A stretch of DNA of 64,000 nucleotides from Mesorhizobium loti (GCF_002858745.1 NZ_PJRO01000003.1:248001-312000); one strand, 5' to 3'. Numbered from the stretch's first letter, positions 8,552 to 17,340 are shown. The notes: a model not told the origin generated them from the letters alone. Translations and numbers: made by a program.

Positions 8552-9378
8552 CAGCGCTCAAACGTCTCCTGCCCGGCGGAAATTCCTGGCTCGCGGCCTA
8601 TGCCTTCCTCTACATCGGCTTCCTCTATTTGCCGGTGGTGTTCCTGCCGATCTTCTCGATCAACACTTCGGCCTCGCCGAAGTTCCCGCTCGCCGGCATC
8701 ACGCTGCAGTGGTATCGCGACCTGCCGAAGACGCCGGCGCTGATCGATGCCGCCTGGAACAGCCTGATCGTTGGCGTCTCGGCCGCCATCCTCGCCACCA
8801 CCTTCGGCATTCTCGCCGCGCGCGCCATCACACGCTACCGTTTCCCCGGCCGGCGGCCGATCCATGGCCTGATCATGGCGCCGCTGGTGCTGCCGGAAGT
8901 CATCGTCGCGATCTCGATGCTTCTGGTGATGCTGCAGCTGGGCCTGAGCCTCTCGCTCTTCACCGTCGTGCTAGGCCACGTGCTGATCTGCATTCCCTAT
9001 TCGATGTCAGTGCTGACCTCGGGCTTCGAAGGTTTCGACCGCAGCCTCGAGGAGGCTTCGGCTGACCTCGGCGAGAGCGCCTTCGGCACCTTCCGGCGGG
9101 TGACCTTACCGATGGTCGCGCCGGCCATCATTTCCAGCCTGCTCGTTGCCTTCACCATTTCGCTCGACGATTTCATCATCGCCTTTTTCCTCACCGGAAC
9201 CGAAGCAACGCTACCCATCTACATCTGGGGCCAGTTGCGTTTTGCGGCCAAGCTGCCGGGCGTCCTGGCCCTCGGCACGCTGCTGCTCATAGGCTCTTTC
9301 CTGCTTCTCTCCATCGCCGAAATCCTGCGTCGCCGCACCGCGCGACGTACCCAGTCAAAGGGCCCGCAGCATGGTTGA
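8548..9378 (+). CDS. ABC importer permease, PotC-like
   Basis: This encodes 276 residues and about six transmembrane segments. The EAA loop reads LEEASADLGESAFGTFRRVTLPMVAPAI, and SLDDFIIAFFLTG downstream is typical of PotC/PotI permeases. It overlaps the stop of the PotB-like gene by 4 nt (ATGA), and its own end overlaps the ATPase start by 8 nt, so the three are translationally coupled. It is the second membrane subunit of the importer. Confidence 0.9.
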   Translation: MTALKRLLPGGNSWLAAYAFLYIGFLYLPVVFLPIFSINTSASPKFPLAGITLQWYRDLPKTPALIDAAWNSLIVGVSAAILATTFGILAARAITRYRFPGRRPIHGLIMAPLVLPEVIVAISMLLVMLQLGLSLSLFTVVLGHVLICIPYSMSVLTSGFEGFDRSLEEASADLGESAFGTFRRVTLPMVAPAIISSLLVAFTISLDDFIIAFFLTGTEATLPIYIWGQLRFAAKLPGVLALGTLLLIGSFLLLSIAEILRRRTARRTQSKGPQHG

Positions 9379-10489
9379 CCGGCCAATGCCCGACCTCCGT
9401 AGTCCTGAGCGGTCGATGATCGAGATCAGAGCCGTTACCCGCAGCTACGGCGCCTTCAAGGCACTGGACGATTGCAGCCTGGCCATTCACGAGGGCGAGT
9501 TCTTCTCCCTGCTCGGTCCTTCCGGCTGCGGCAAGACCACACTGCTCAGGATGATCGCCGGCTTTGACAACCCGACCAGCGGCAGCATCGCCGTCGACGG
9601 CCAGGAAATGGTCGGCGTGCCGGCCAACCGCCGCCCCACAAACATGGTGTTCCAAAGCTACGCCATCTTCCCGCATCTCAATGTCGAGCAGAATGTCGCC
9701 TATGGGCTGAAACGGCTGCAGCTCGACCCGGCCGAGGAGAAGCGTCGTGTCGACGAGGCGCTCGCCATGGTCTCGTTGGACGGCCTCGGCAAGCGCGGTG
9801 CGCATGAGCTCTCCGGCGGCCAGCGCCAGCGCGTGGCGCTGGCCCGCGCGCTGGTGATGCGGCCGAAGGTGCTGCTGCTCGATGAGCCACTGTCGGCGCT
9901 GGACAAGAAGTTGCGCGAGCAGATGCAGGTGGAGTTGCGCCGGCTGCAGCAGGCAGTCGGCATCACCTTCATCCTGGTCACCCACGATCAGTACGAAGCG
10001 CTAGCCATGTCCGACCGCATCGCCGTGATGTTCGGGGGGCGTATCGCCCAGATCGCCTCTCCGAAGGAAATCTACCAGCGTCCCGTCAACCGCCGGGTTG
10101 CCGACTTCCTTGGCGGCATGAATTTCGTGAAAGCCGAAATCGTCGAGGAGAATGGCTCATCGATCACCGTCAATACGCTGGGCTTCGGCCGCATCACCAC
10201 CGAGAAACCGAAGGCCTTCACCCGCAACGGCGCCGGTGCCACGCTTGGCATCCGGCCGGAGCGGCTGCGCGTGCTGTGGGACAACGCGACCGCCATGCAT
10301 GAAGTGTCCGGCACGGTGGTCGAGAGGCACTATTTCGGCGAGATCACGCATCTCATCGTCGAGATACCGGGCCTGGAAAAACCACTGTCGGTAACCGAGA
10401 CCAACGATTTCGGTGCCGACGACATCCCGATCGGCGCACCGATCCGTCTCGGTTACGACCGCGACGCGCTGGTGGCGATGGCGGAGTAG
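9371..10489 (+). CDS. ABC importer ATPase, PotA-like
   Basis: This encodes 372 residues. Walker A GPSGCGKTT (49-57), signature LSGGQRQRVALARAL (147 onward), Walker B VLLLDEP (167-173) and the switch His in VTHDQ are all present. The C-terminal ~120 residues form the TOBE domain of the PotA/MalK class. ATG 9371 overlaps the PotC-like gene; ATG 9416 is an alternative, just before IEIRAVTRSYG. It powers import of the operon's substrate. The operon ends here, 7 bp before the convergent ArsR gene. Confidence 0.9.
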   Translation: MVDRPMPDLRSPERSMIEIRAVTRSYGAFKALDDCSLAIHEGEFFSLLGPSGCGKTTLLRMIAGFDNPTSGSIAVDGQEMVGVPANRRPTNMVFQSYAIFPHLNVEQNVAYGLKRLQLDPAEEKRRVDEALAMVSLDGLGKRGAHELSGGQRQRVALARALVMRPKVLLLDEPLSALDKKLREQMQVELRRLQQAVGITFILVTHDQYEALAMSDRIAVMFGGRIAQIASPKEIYQRPVNRRVADFLGGMNFVKAEIVEENGSSITVNTLGFGRITTEKPKAFTRNGAGATLGIRPERLRVLWDNATAMHEVSGTVVERHYFGEITHLIVEIPGLEKPLSVTETNDFGADDIPIGAPIRLGYDRDALVAMAE

Positions 10490-10496
10490 GAAGCGA

Positions 10497-10817
10497 TTAT
10501 CCCAGATCCGCCTTGAGGCGATCGAGGATCGAAACGGCATGGGTCGCGTATTCGCTGATCCAGCGGTCGTGGATACGCTTGATCGGCAGCGCGTCGAGAT
10601 GGTTCCAGCGCTCACGGCCTTCGCGGCGGGCGACGACCAGCCCGGCGTCCTCCAGCACCTTCAGATGCATCATCACCGTGCAGCGATCCATGTCGGCGAA
10701 AACCTCGCACAAAGTGCCCGTCGTTTTCGGGCCGTCCTTGAGTTCATCCAGCAAAAGGCGACGGCGCGGATGCGCCAAGGCTTTGAAAACATGATCGTCT
10801 TTCGCTTCACTTGACAT
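10497..10817 (-). CDS. ArsR-family winged-helix repressor
   Basis: This encodes 106 residues with the ArsR/SmtB helix-turn-helix (VFKALAHPRRRLLLDELKDG, then MMHLKVLEDAGLVVARREGRERW). No metal-binding ELCVCDL motif is present, so it resembles the non-metal ArsR regulators usually found beside AHSA1/SRPBCC genes. It is divergent from such a gene at 10869, and an inverted repeat overlaps its own start codon, suggesting autorepression together with control of the five-gene array downstream. Confidence 0.82.
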   Translation of the reverse strand: MSSEAKDDHVFKALAHPRRRLLLDELKDGPKTTGTLCEVFADMDRCTVMMHLKVLEDAGLVVARREGRERWNHLDALPIKRIHDRWISEYATHAVSILDRLKADLG

Positions 10818-10835
10818 GTTATGTTTTTATAACAT
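10816..10835. promoter_or_regulatory. predicted ArsR operator
   Basis: ATGTTAT, spacer GTTTTT, ATAACAT: a perfect 7-bp inverted repeat that includes part of the ArsR start codon (10815-10817, minus strand). It lies 34 bp upstream of the SRPBCC start, suited to repress both divergent promoters. Confidence 0.6.
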
Positions 10836-10868
10836 TATAGAGGAAATTTCAAGCAGGAGGCTGTGGAC

Positions 10869-11351
10869 ATGTCCATCGCAATCAGGATTTCGGGACGTAT
10901 CGGCAAGCCTGTCGCCGAGGTCTTCGACGCCGTCGTCAATCCGACCAAGCTCAGTGGCTATTTCACCACCGTGCGCGGTGCCTCCGCGCCGTTGGTCGTC
11001 GGCACCACAGTGACCTGGTGGGGCGAAATCCCGGTCGAGGTCGACGAGGTCGTACCACAACAGCGGATCGTGCTCCGCTGGGACGGCAGTGGCCCGGACG
11101 ACAAGCCGGCTTACAAAACCCGCATCGAGATGAACTTTGAACAGCTCGACGATGGCGGCACCTTCGTCACCATTGCCGAGGAGGGCTGGCGCGAGGACGA
11201 GGCCGGACGCAAGCGCTCCTACATCAACTGCGAGGGCTGGTCGCAGATGCTCGCCTGCATGAAAGCTTATGTCGAATATGGCATCAACCTGCGCGACGGC
11301 TACTACCGTTCCGAAATGAAGGGTGTGCCAGCCAATCCGGACAACATCTGA
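10869..11351 (+). CDS. SRPBCC/AHSA1-family protein
   Basis: This encodes 160 residues of START-like (SRPBCC) fold. Features are the N-terminal VAEVFDAVVNPTKLSGYFTT, the strand VLRWDG, and the C-terminal helix GWSQMLACMKAYVEYG. The fold binds hydrophobic ligands; the specific role is unknown. ATG 10869 is chosen because AGGAGG (10855-10860) has 8 nt spacing to it; the in-frame GTG at 10863 would leave only 2 nt. It is the first gene of an array with alternating VOC and SRPBCC genes, divergent from its ArsR regulator. Confidence 0.8.
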   Translation: MSIAIRISGRIGKPVAEVFDAVVNPTKLSGYFTTVRGASAPLVVGTTVTWWGEIPVEVDEVVPQQRIVLRWDGSGPDDKPAYKTRIEMNFEQLDDGGTFVTIAEEGWREDEAGRKRSYINCEGWSQMLACMKAYVEYGINLRDGYYRSEMKGVPANPDNI

Positions 11352-11368
11352 TCCAAGGAAGACATGCC

Positions 11369-11761
11369 ATGGCAACAGCAGCGCCGTTTCTGATGTTCGA
11401 AGGCAGGGCCGAGGAAGCGCTGACCTTTTACTGCAAGACCATTCCTGGAAGCCGCATCGTCGAGGTGGACCGCTACGGCGCCGGCCAGCCTGGCCCCGAA
11501 GGTTCGATCAGGCTGGCGCGCGCCGAAATCGCCGGTCTCGAGGTGTTGGCCAGCGACAGCTACGTCAAGCACGCCTTCACCTTTACGCCCTCGGTCTCGC
11601 TGTTCGTCACCTGCACGTCCGAAGACGAGCAGTCTCGGATCGTGCAGGACCTTGGCGAGGGTGGCGGAATGCTGATGCCGCTCGATAATTATGGCTTCAG
11701 CCGCCGCTTCGCCTGGCTGAACGATCGCTTCGGCGTTTCCTGGCAGATCAACCTGCCCTGA
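11369..11761 (+). CDS. VOC-superfamily protein, PhnB-like
   Basis: This 130-residue protein is of the vicinal-oxygen-chelate fold, PhnB/3-demethylubiquinone-methyltransferase-like subgroup. It shows the N-terminal APFLMFEGRAEEALTFYCKTI and C-terminal DRFGVSWQINLP, both characteristic. Proteins of this subgroup often lack complete metal sites, and no enzymatic reaction can be assigned. It begins 17 bp after the SRPBCC gene, with AAGGAAG as ribosome binding site, so it is operonic. Confidence 0.8.
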   Translation: MATAAPFLMFEGRAEEALTFYCKTIPGSRIVEVDRYGAGQPGPEGSIRLARAEIAGLEVLASDSYVKHAFTFTPSVSLFVTCTSEDEQSRIVQDLGEGGGMLMPLDNYGFSRRFAWLNDRFGVSWQINLP

Positions 11762-11803
11762 CCGCCTGTCTCGCCAACCAGACAACCTGTTTTGAGGACA
11801 GCC

Positions 11804-12166
11804 ATGACCACGAAGATCGAAGGCGGCATCAACATCGCCATGAAGGTACCGAGCCACCAGTATCAGTCGACCATCGCCTTTTACCGCGATACCGTTGGCC
11901 TGGTGCAGATCACGGAAAAAGCGCCGGCGGTCGGCTTCAAGCTCGGCCCCAACCAGCTCTGGATCGACGAGGATGCCACGATGAGCCAGGCTGAGATATG
12001 GCTGGAGCTGTTCACACCAGACTCCTCGGGCGCACTGAAACGGTTGGCCGACGCCGGTGTGGTCCGTTGCGATCCGATCGAACCGCTCGGCGACGGTTTC
12101 CGGGGCGGCTGGATCATGAATCCCGCCAACGTCGTTCATATGGTGCGTGAACCCGACGCGTGGTGA
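11804..12166 (+). CDS. VOC-superfamily (glyoxalase-like) protein
   Basis: This encodes 120 residues of a single VOC module pair (SHQYQSTIAFYRDTVGL at the start, IWLELFTPDSSGALKRLADAG in the middle). GAGGA precedes the ATG. Sequence differs clearly from the PhnB-like protein before it, so this is not a recent duplication. The substrate is unknown. It sits 42 bp downstream of its neighbour in the same direction. Confidence 0.75.
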   Translation: MTTKIEGGINIAMKVPSHQYQSTIAFYRDTVGLVQITEKAPAVGFKLGPNQLWIDEDATMSQAEIWLELFTPDSSGALKRLADAGVVRCDPIEPLGDGFRGGWIMNPANVVHMVREPDAW

Positions 12167-12204
12167 TGACGTTTTCAGGAAGCACTAACAGACGGAAGAA
12201 CACG

Positions 12205-12675
12205 ATGGAACTACGCAAAGCCCCTGTTGCCGAAGTCGGCATGCTGATCCGAAAACCCGCAGCCGAGGTCTATGAAGCCTTCATCGATCCGGCCATCACC
12301 TCAAAGTTCTGGTTCACCCATGGCAGCGCCCGGCTCGATTCAGGCCGCGCCATCGAATGGGAATGGCGCATGTATGATTTCAAATCCCCGGTCGTTGTCA
12401 GGGAACTGGTCAAGGACCAGAAGATCGTCGTCGGCTGGGGTGAGCCTGCCACCACGGTGGAATGGACTTTCACGCCGATGCTTGACGGCGCCGCCACGTT
12501 CGTCGCCATCCGCAATTTCGGCTTCGAGGGCGATGCGGACCAGCAGGTCAAGACGGCGGTGGACTCCACGGATGGTTTCTCGATGGTTCTCTCAGGCGCC
12601 AAGGCCTGGCTGGAACAGGATATTGTTCTTGGACTCACCGTCGACCGGCATCCAAACGGTATACCGTCCGCATAG
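12205..12675 (+). CDS. SRPBCC/AHSA1-family protein, second copy
   Basis: This encodes 156 residues with the START-like pattern AAEVYEAFIDPAITSKFWFTHGSARLDSG and C-terminal GFSMVLSGAKAWLEQ. It is related in fold to the 10869 gene but divergent in sequence. ATG 12205 follows ACGGAAGAACACG. A longer frame begins at 12160 but overlaps the preceding gene without a ribosome binding site. It is part of the ArsR-linked array. Confidence 0.75.
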   Translation: MELRKAPVAEVGMLIRKPAAEVYEAFIDPAITSKFWFTHGSARLDSGRAIEWEWRMYDFKSPVVVRELVKDQKIVVGWGEPATTVEWTFTPMLDGAATFVAIRNFGFEGDADQQVKTAVDSTDGFSMVLSGAKAWLEQDIVLGLTVDRHPNGIPSA

Positions 12676-12683
12676 GTCGAGTC

Positions 12684-13043
12684 ATGCAGGCGATCTTTCG
12701 CGGAATCTTTTTGACATCGGCCAGCCCTGCCGAGACAGCTGATTTCTACCGGCGCGTTGCCGGGCTGCCGCTCGAACAGGTCGGTGCGGCAGGCGGCTAC
12801 ATCTACTGGCGCATCGATCGCAACGGAATTCAGCTGGCGATCCATTCAGCCGAAGCCTTCGCGAACTACACCCATCCGCCGCTGCTCGGTTCGAACCTGA
12901 CGCATCTCTATTTCAAGATCGACGACCGCGAAGCCTTTCTCGCACGATTGAAGGAGTTCGCCGTCGAACCCTTCGCCATCGACGACATCGTCGTCACCGT
13001 CGAGGATCCCGACGGTCGCAAGGTCATGTTCGGCACGGCTTGA
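12684..13043 (+). CDS. VOC-superfamily protein, third copy
   Basis: This encodes 119 residues: FLTSASPAETADFYRRVAGLPLEQV at the N-terminus, HLYFKIDDREAFLARLKEF in the middle, and VEDPDGRKVMFG at the end, the standard VOC terminal strand. It starts 8 bp after the second SRPBCC gene, so coupling is likely. It is the last gene of the array; TerC converges from the other side. Confidence 0.78.
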   Translation: MQAIFRGIFLTSASPAETADFYRRVAGLPLEQVGAAGGYIYWRIDRNGIQLAIHSAEAFANYTHPPLLGSNLTHLYFKIDDREAFLARLKEFAVEPFAIDDIVVTVEDPDGRKVMFGTA

Positions 13044-13076
13044 AGACCGTGTCCGTCGCGACGGGCAAGGCGACCC

Positions 13077-13841
13077 TCAATGTCCGCCACCCTTCTTCGG
13101 CTTCTTGCGCCGCGCCAGCATATTGAGCGCCTCGACCAGCGCCGAGAAACCCATGGCAGCGTAGATGTAACCCTTCGGCACATGGTAGCCCATGCCGTCG
13201 GCAATCAGCGTCATGCCTATCATCAACAGGAAGCCCAGAGCCAGCATCACAATGGTCGGGTTCTTGGCGATGAAATTGGCGAGCGGAGTGGCCGCCAGCA
13301 GCATGACCGCGACAGTAACGATCACCGCGATGTACATGATGGCGATTTCGTCGGTCATGCCGACGGCCGTGATGATCGAGTCGATCGAGAACACCAGGTC
13401 GAGCAGCAGGATCTGGAAGATGGCGCCGCCGAGGCTGATCTGCAGTGTCTCGCCGATCATCGAATCCTTATGGTCCTCGGGGTCGACCGTGTGATGGATC
13501 TCCTTGGTCGCTTTCCACACCAGGAACAGGCCTCCGGCGATCAGGATCAGGTCGCGCCAGGAGAAACCATGCCCGAAAGCGGTGAAGACTGGCGCCGTCA
13601 GCCCGACGATGATGGAGATCGTGGCCAAGAGCAGAAGCCGCATGATAAGGGCGGCACCGATACCCAGCCGGCGCGCCTGCGCCCGCTGCGCTTCCGGCAG
13701 CTTGTTGGTCAGGATCGAGATGAAGATCAGATTGTCGATGCCGAGAACGATCTCGAGCGCGATCAGGGTCAGCAGTGCTGCCCAGGCGGTCGGATCGTTG
13801 ACGAAAGCGAAATGCGGCGCAAGAAACTCGATGATCTGCAT
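13077..13841 (-). CDS. TerC-family integral membrane protein
   Basis: This encodes 254 residues with about seven transmembrane segments. The TerC signatures [19 protein letters not shown] and [17 protein letters not shown] each carry the conserved acidic residue in a membrane helix. The C-terminus is basic ([12 protein letters not shown]). Family members have been linked to tellurium resistance and to metal (Mn2+) efflux during exoprotein metalation; the specific ion is not decidable here. It is followed upstream (higher coordinates) by a RIME-like repeat. Confidence 0.85.
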   Translation of the reverse strand: MQIIEFLAPHFAFVNDPTAWAALLTLIALEIVLGIDNLIFISILTNKLPEAQRAQARRLGIGAALIMRLLLLATISIIVGLTAPVFTAFGHGFSWRDLILIAGGLFLVWKATKEIHHTVDPEDHKDSMIGETLQISLGGAIFQILLLDLVFSIDSIITAVGMTDEIAIMYIAVIVTVAVMLLAATPLANFIAKNPTIVMLALGFLLMIGMTLIADGMGYHVPKGYIYAAMGFSALVEALNMLARRKKPKKGGGH

Positions 13842-13878
13842 GGAGGTCGTCTTCCCCTTGAACGATCTGAAGCAGCTG

Positions 13879-13978
13879 GAGCAATTCCAGGAAAAGTGTG
13901 TAGCGGTTTTCCGTCCGGAATTGCGTAAAATAAAGAGTTGGAGCGTTTCCGCGTTTCCGTGAAAAACGGAAACGCTCT
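13879..13978. repeat. RIME-like intergenic mosaic element, copy 1
   Basis: Two palindromic modules. Module 1 runs from GAGCAATTCC to GGAATTGC; module 2 has arms GAGCGTTTCCG and CGGAAACGCTC (13941-13977). Identical architecture recurs at 17403, 21301, 31840, 46857, 53417, 56499 and 63942. Confidence 0.8.
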
Positions 13979-14026
13979 AAGTCAGGTTTCGGCGGCAGTT
14001 AGGTACGACGGCTCCCGTCTTCAATG

Positions 14027-14851
14027 TCACAACCAGAAGGACGGGACGGTTTCTTCCAGTCTGGGCCCGCGACGAAACGGCGCAATGCGTTCCGCCAGAC
14101 CCGTGCGGTCGGAGATACTGACGCCGACGCCACAGACCGTAGCGGGGCCGTTGGCAGCCTCGAAGCGACCCTTCGGCACCTTCGAAAGGAACCGGTTGAG
14201 TGGCTCTTCCTTGTCCATGCCCAGCGACGAGTCATAGTCGCCACACATGCCGGCGTCGGTCAGATATGCGGTTCCACCGTTGAGGATCTGGTGGTCGGCT
14301 GTCGGCTGATGGGTGTGGGTACCGACCACCAGCGAAGCCCGGCCATCGACGAAATGCGCGAAGCACATCTTCTCGCTGGTCGCCTCGGCATGGAAATCGA
14401 TCACCACGGCATCGGCCTGTTCACCGAGCGGACAGGCAGAAAGCTCACGCTCGCCAGCCTGGAACGGGTCGTCCAACTCGGGATGCATGAACACACGGCC
14501 CATGATGTTTGCAACCAGAACGCGTGCGCCGTTGCGCGCGATGTAGACGCCGGAGCCGCGCCCCGGCGTGCCCTTCGGGAAATTGGCGGGCCTGAGGAAG
14601 CGTTCCTCACGCGGAGCGAAGTTGAGCGCATCGCGCTGATCCCAGACATGATTGCCGGTGGTCACCACATCGGCGCCGGCAGCGATCGTCTCGTGGAATA
14701 TCTCCTCGGTGATACCGAAGCCGCCAGCAGCGTTCTCGCCATTGACGATGACGAAATCCAGTTTGAAATCGGAGATCAGCCCAGGCAACTGTTCCCACAC
14801 TGCCGTGCGGCCCGTCTTGCCCACCATGTCGCCTAGAAAAAGCAGCCTCAT
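14027..14851 (-). CDS. ymdB: YmdB-family metallophosphoesterase (TIGR00282 type)
   Basis: This encodes 274 residues of calcineurin-like fold: MRLLFLGDMVGKTGR at the N-terminus (D-containing metal motif), VNGENAAGGFGIT, TTGNHVWDQ, VVIDFHAEATSEK and GTHTHQPTADHQIL. These match the YmdB/TIGR00282 family, whose characterised members hydrolyse 2',3'-cyclic nucleotides. ATG 14851 is chosen because it begins the conserved metal motif directly. The 5-FCL gene ends 9 bp upstream in the same direction, so the two form an operon. Confidence 0.88.
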   Translation of the reverse strand: MRLLFLGDMVGKTGRTAVWEQLPGLISDFKLDFVIVNGENAAGGFGITEEIFHETIAAGADVVTTGNHVWDQRDALNFAPREERFLRPANFPKGTPGRGSGVYIARNGARVLVANIMGRVFMHPELDDPFQAGERELSACPLGEQADAVVIDFHAEATSEKMCFAHFVDGRASLVVGTHTHQPTADHQILNGGTAYLTDAGMCGDYDSSLGMDKEEPLNRFLSKVPKGRFEAANGPATVCGVGVSISDRTGLAERIAPFRRGPRLEETVPSFWL

Positions 14852-14859
14852 ACAGTCCT

Positions 14860-15441
14860 CTATAGCTGCTGGGTAAACCGCCGCAACCCGCTCTCGGTCA
14901 GGATTTCGGGGATGACCACGTCGTGCGGCTCGTCCGGTACCTCGGGCACTTCCTGGCAATCGAAGGCGATGCCGATCAGGCGTGGCTGTTTGCCGGCGTC
15001 CTGCAGCCTGGCGATAGCCCGGTCATAGTAGCCGGCGCCATAGCCAATGCGATGACCACGGGGATCGAAAGCGGCGAGCGGAATCAGCATGATGTCCGGG
15101 TCCAGCACATCGGCTTCCTCGCTGGGACCATGCGTACCGAAACCCATCTCGACCAGCGGTGCGCCACGCACCAGCTCGCGAAAGGCGATCGTGGTCTTGT
15201 CGAGGATTGCCGGCAGGCACAGGCGCGCCCCATGTTCGCGCAACGCGAACATCATCGGCCGCACATCGACTTCCGAACGCATCGGCCAGAAGCCGGAAAC
15301 GATCGCGCCGGGTTCGAAGGAAATGCTGTCACGCGCTGTCTCTGCCATCTCAAGCGATGCCTCGATGCGCCAGAACGGATCAAGAGCGTCACGCCGCGCC
15401 AGAGCTTCCTTGCGCAGTTCTTTCTTGCGTTCCTTGTGCAT
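14860..15441 (-). CDS. 5-formyltetrahydrofolate cyclo-ligase
   Basis: This 193-residue enzyme converts 5-formyl-THF to 5,10-methenyl-THF with ATP. The family motif GYGAGYYD is at 133-140, following PLAAFDPRGHRI. N-terminal KKELRKEALARRDAL is the usual start helix, so ATG 15441 is chosen. It lies 128 bp downstream of the 6S RNA gene on the same strand, the conserved ssrS-ygfA arrangement, and may be cotranscribed with it. Confidence 0.9.
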   Translation of the reverse strand: MHKERKKELRKEALARRDALDPFWRIEASLEMAETARDSISFEPGAIVSGFWPMRSEVDVRPMMFALREHGARLCLPAILDKTTIAFRELVRGAPLVEMGFGTHGPSEEADVLDPDIMLIPLAAFDPRGHRIGYGAGYYDRAIARLQDAGKQPRLIGIAFDCQEVPEVPDEPHDVVIPEILTESGLRRFTQQL

Positions 15442-15569
15442 GGTGGGAAGGCACTCCTGTCGGGTCGCAGCGCCTATGCCATGGCACGGTAACGCGCGCT
15501 GTCGCAACGGCGACCTTAGGGCAACACTGCCAAAGACAGAAAAGGAGGAAAGTGACGATCCACGCAACC

Positions 15570-15741
15570 GGTGGAGAAGTTGATCCCGGGAACCTACAAA
15601 GTAGGTGGGCGCCATATGTCCGAACCCACGGGTCCGGTCAGGGACAGCTCCCTTCGAGATCAATAAGGCCCCGGGGAAATGTCTCTCCTGCCGCGAGACG
15701 CAGACCGTCGTCGGCAAATATAGGGGTTCCTCTTCTCCAGC
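15570..15741 (-). ncRNA. ssrS: 6S RNA
   Basis: On the minus strand TGGAGAAG (15739-15732) near the 5' end pairs with CTTCTCCA (15579-15572) near the 3' end, enclosing about 150 nt. This fits the closing stem of 6S RNA. The 3' half holds a CACCTAC-TTT-GTAGGTTC hairpin followed by CCGGGATCAAC, parallel to the CACCUU...GGGUUC-AAGGGUUA segment of E. coli 6S RNA. The size (~170 nt) and position directly upstream of the 5-FCL gene agree with known synteny. The RNA sequesters sigma70 holoenzyme in stationary phase. Exact ends are estimated. Confidence 0.8.
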
Positions 15742-15871
15742 GCCAGCAAATTGCGAATGCGGCAGTTGAAGGATAACCGGCCCTGGTGTTCGAGGCTTTT
15801 TCGATTGCCGACTGCCCTTGCACCCCGGCACTCCCCTCCTTAGGCTCGCGCCGGCGAATGAGGAGTTTTCG

Positions 15872-16711
15872 ATGCGTTTTGAAGGAACATCGGCCTATGT
15901 CGCCGACAAGGACCTGATGGTGGCGGTGAATGCGGCGATCGCGCTGGAGCGACCGCTGCTGGTCAAGGGCGAACCCGGCACCGGCAAGACCGAACTCGCC
16001 CGTCAGGTGGCCGCCGGCCTTGGCCTTGACCTCATCGAATGGAACGTAAAGTCCACCACCAAAGCGCAGCAGGGCCTCTACGAATACGATGCCGTCTCGC
16101 GCCTGCGCGACAGCCAGCTGGGCGACACCCGTTTCAACGACATCCACAACTACATCAAGCGCGGCAAGCTGTGGGACGCCTTCGCGGCTGGCAGGAAGAT
16201 CGTGCTTCTGATCGACGAGATCGACAAGGCCGACATCGAGTTCCCCAACGACCTGTTGCAGGAACTCGACCGCATGGAGTTCTTCGTTTACGAAACCGGC
16301 GAGACGATCCGCGCCGCCGTGCGCCCGATCGTCATCATCACCTCCAACAATGAGAAGGAACTGCCGGACGCCTTCCTGCGTCGCTGCTTCTTCCACTACA
16401 TCCGCTTCCCCGACGTCGACACGCTGCATCGCATCGTCGATGTGCACTATCCCGGCATCAAGCAGAACCTGGTGCGCGCGGCACTGACGCAGTTCTACGA
16501 AATCCGGGAAGTCGCTGGCGTCAAAAAGAAGCCGTCGACCTCCGAAGCGCTCGACTGGATCCGCCTGCTGGTCGCCGACGACGTCTCGCCGGAAGATTTG
16601 CGCGCCGATCCGAAAAACGCTTTACCCAAGCTGCATGGCGCGCTGCTCAAGAACGAACAGGATGTGCATCTGTTCGAGCGCCTGGCTTTCATGGCCAGAC
16701 GGCAAGGGTGA
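15872..16711 (+). CDS. MoxR-type AAA+ ATPase
   Basis: This encodes 279 residues. Walker A GEPGTGKT is at 33-40 and Walker B is IVLLIDEIDKAD. Sensor motif ITSNNEKELPDAFLRRC identifies the MoxR (AAA-5) class. Such ATPases act as chaperones with VWA-domain partners in cofactor insertion or complex assembly. The partner is probably the CoxE-like VWA protein at 18714. ATG 15872 follows AGGAG (15861-15865) with 6 nt spacing and begins the conserved MRFEGTSAYVA. Confidence 0.88.
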   Translation: MRFEGTSAYVADKDLMVAVNAAIALERPLLVKGEPGTGKTELARQVAAGLGLDLIEWNVKSTTKAQQGLYEYDAVSRLRDSQLGDTRFNDIHNYIKRGKLWDAFAAGRKIVLLIDEIDKADIEFPNDLLQELDRMEFFVYETGETIRAAVRPIVIITSNNEKELPDAFLRRCFFHYIRFPDVDTLHRIVDVHYPGIKQNLVRAALTQFYEIREVAGVKKKPSTSEALDWIRLLVADDVSPEDLRADPKNALPKLHGALLKNEQDVHLFERLAFMARRQG

Positions 16712-16889
16712 CAAGCGGGTCGCTCAGCAGCCACTTCTGCCGGGTGCGGGCTGCAAGAAGTGAGAAAGCGGCCGATCCAACGCCCTATCCCTCCACACAC
16801 CCTAACAATGGAAAGGCACCGGCTGTGCCATCGCATTGGCCCAGAACGGCAGGTACAACGACCGGGCACCAGAGAGGATCCCGAGAACC

Positions 16890-17333
16890 ATGACCGTCAC
16901 CGTCCGCCCGCTTGAACAGTCAGACCACGCCGAATGGCACCGGCTGTGGACCGCCTATCTCAAATTCTACAACACCGTTTTGCCGGAAGAGACCTATCAG
17001 CTCACCTGGAAGCGGCTGTTCACGCCAGGCGAATACGAGCCGCGCGGCTTCATCGCCCTCGTTGGCGGCAAGCCGGTCGGCCTTACCCACTACATGTACC
17101 ACCGCTCCTGCTGGGCCGAGGCGAACAACTGCTATCTGCAGGATCTGTTCGCCGATCCCGAAATCCGCGGCAAGGGCGTCGGCACGGCCCTGATCGATGC
17201 GGTCAGGCAGGCCGCGAAGACAGTCGGTGTCATCAATGTCTACTGGATGACGCACGAGACCAACGCCACGGCGCGCAAGCTCTACGACCGCGTGGCGCGG
17301 CGCACCGGCTTCATCGAATACGACCTGATGTAA
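16890..17333 (+). CDS. GNAT-family N-acetyltransferase
   Basis: This encodes 147 residues. The acetyl-CoA-binding motif A is seen as LQDLFADPEIRGKGVGTALIDAV, followed by VYWMTHETNATARKLYDRVARRTGFIEY. The acceptor substrate is unknown. ATG 16890 follows GAGAGGA. It is inserted between the MoxR gene and the GH25 gene; a 178-bp gap from MoxR suggests its own promoter. Confidence 0.85.
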   Translation: MTVTVRPLEQSDHAEWHRLWTAYLKFYNTVLPEETYQLTWKRLFTPGEYEPRGFIALVGGKPVGLTHYMYHRSCWAEANNCYLQDLFADPEIRGKGVGTALIDAVRQAAKTVGVINVYWMTHETNATARKLYDRVARRTGFIEYDLM

Positions 17334-17340
17334 TCCGGCT

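Noticed and set aside
15638..16447. 269-codon minus-strand frame
   Set aside because: Antisense shadow of the MoxR gene; it also overlaps the 6S RNA gene.
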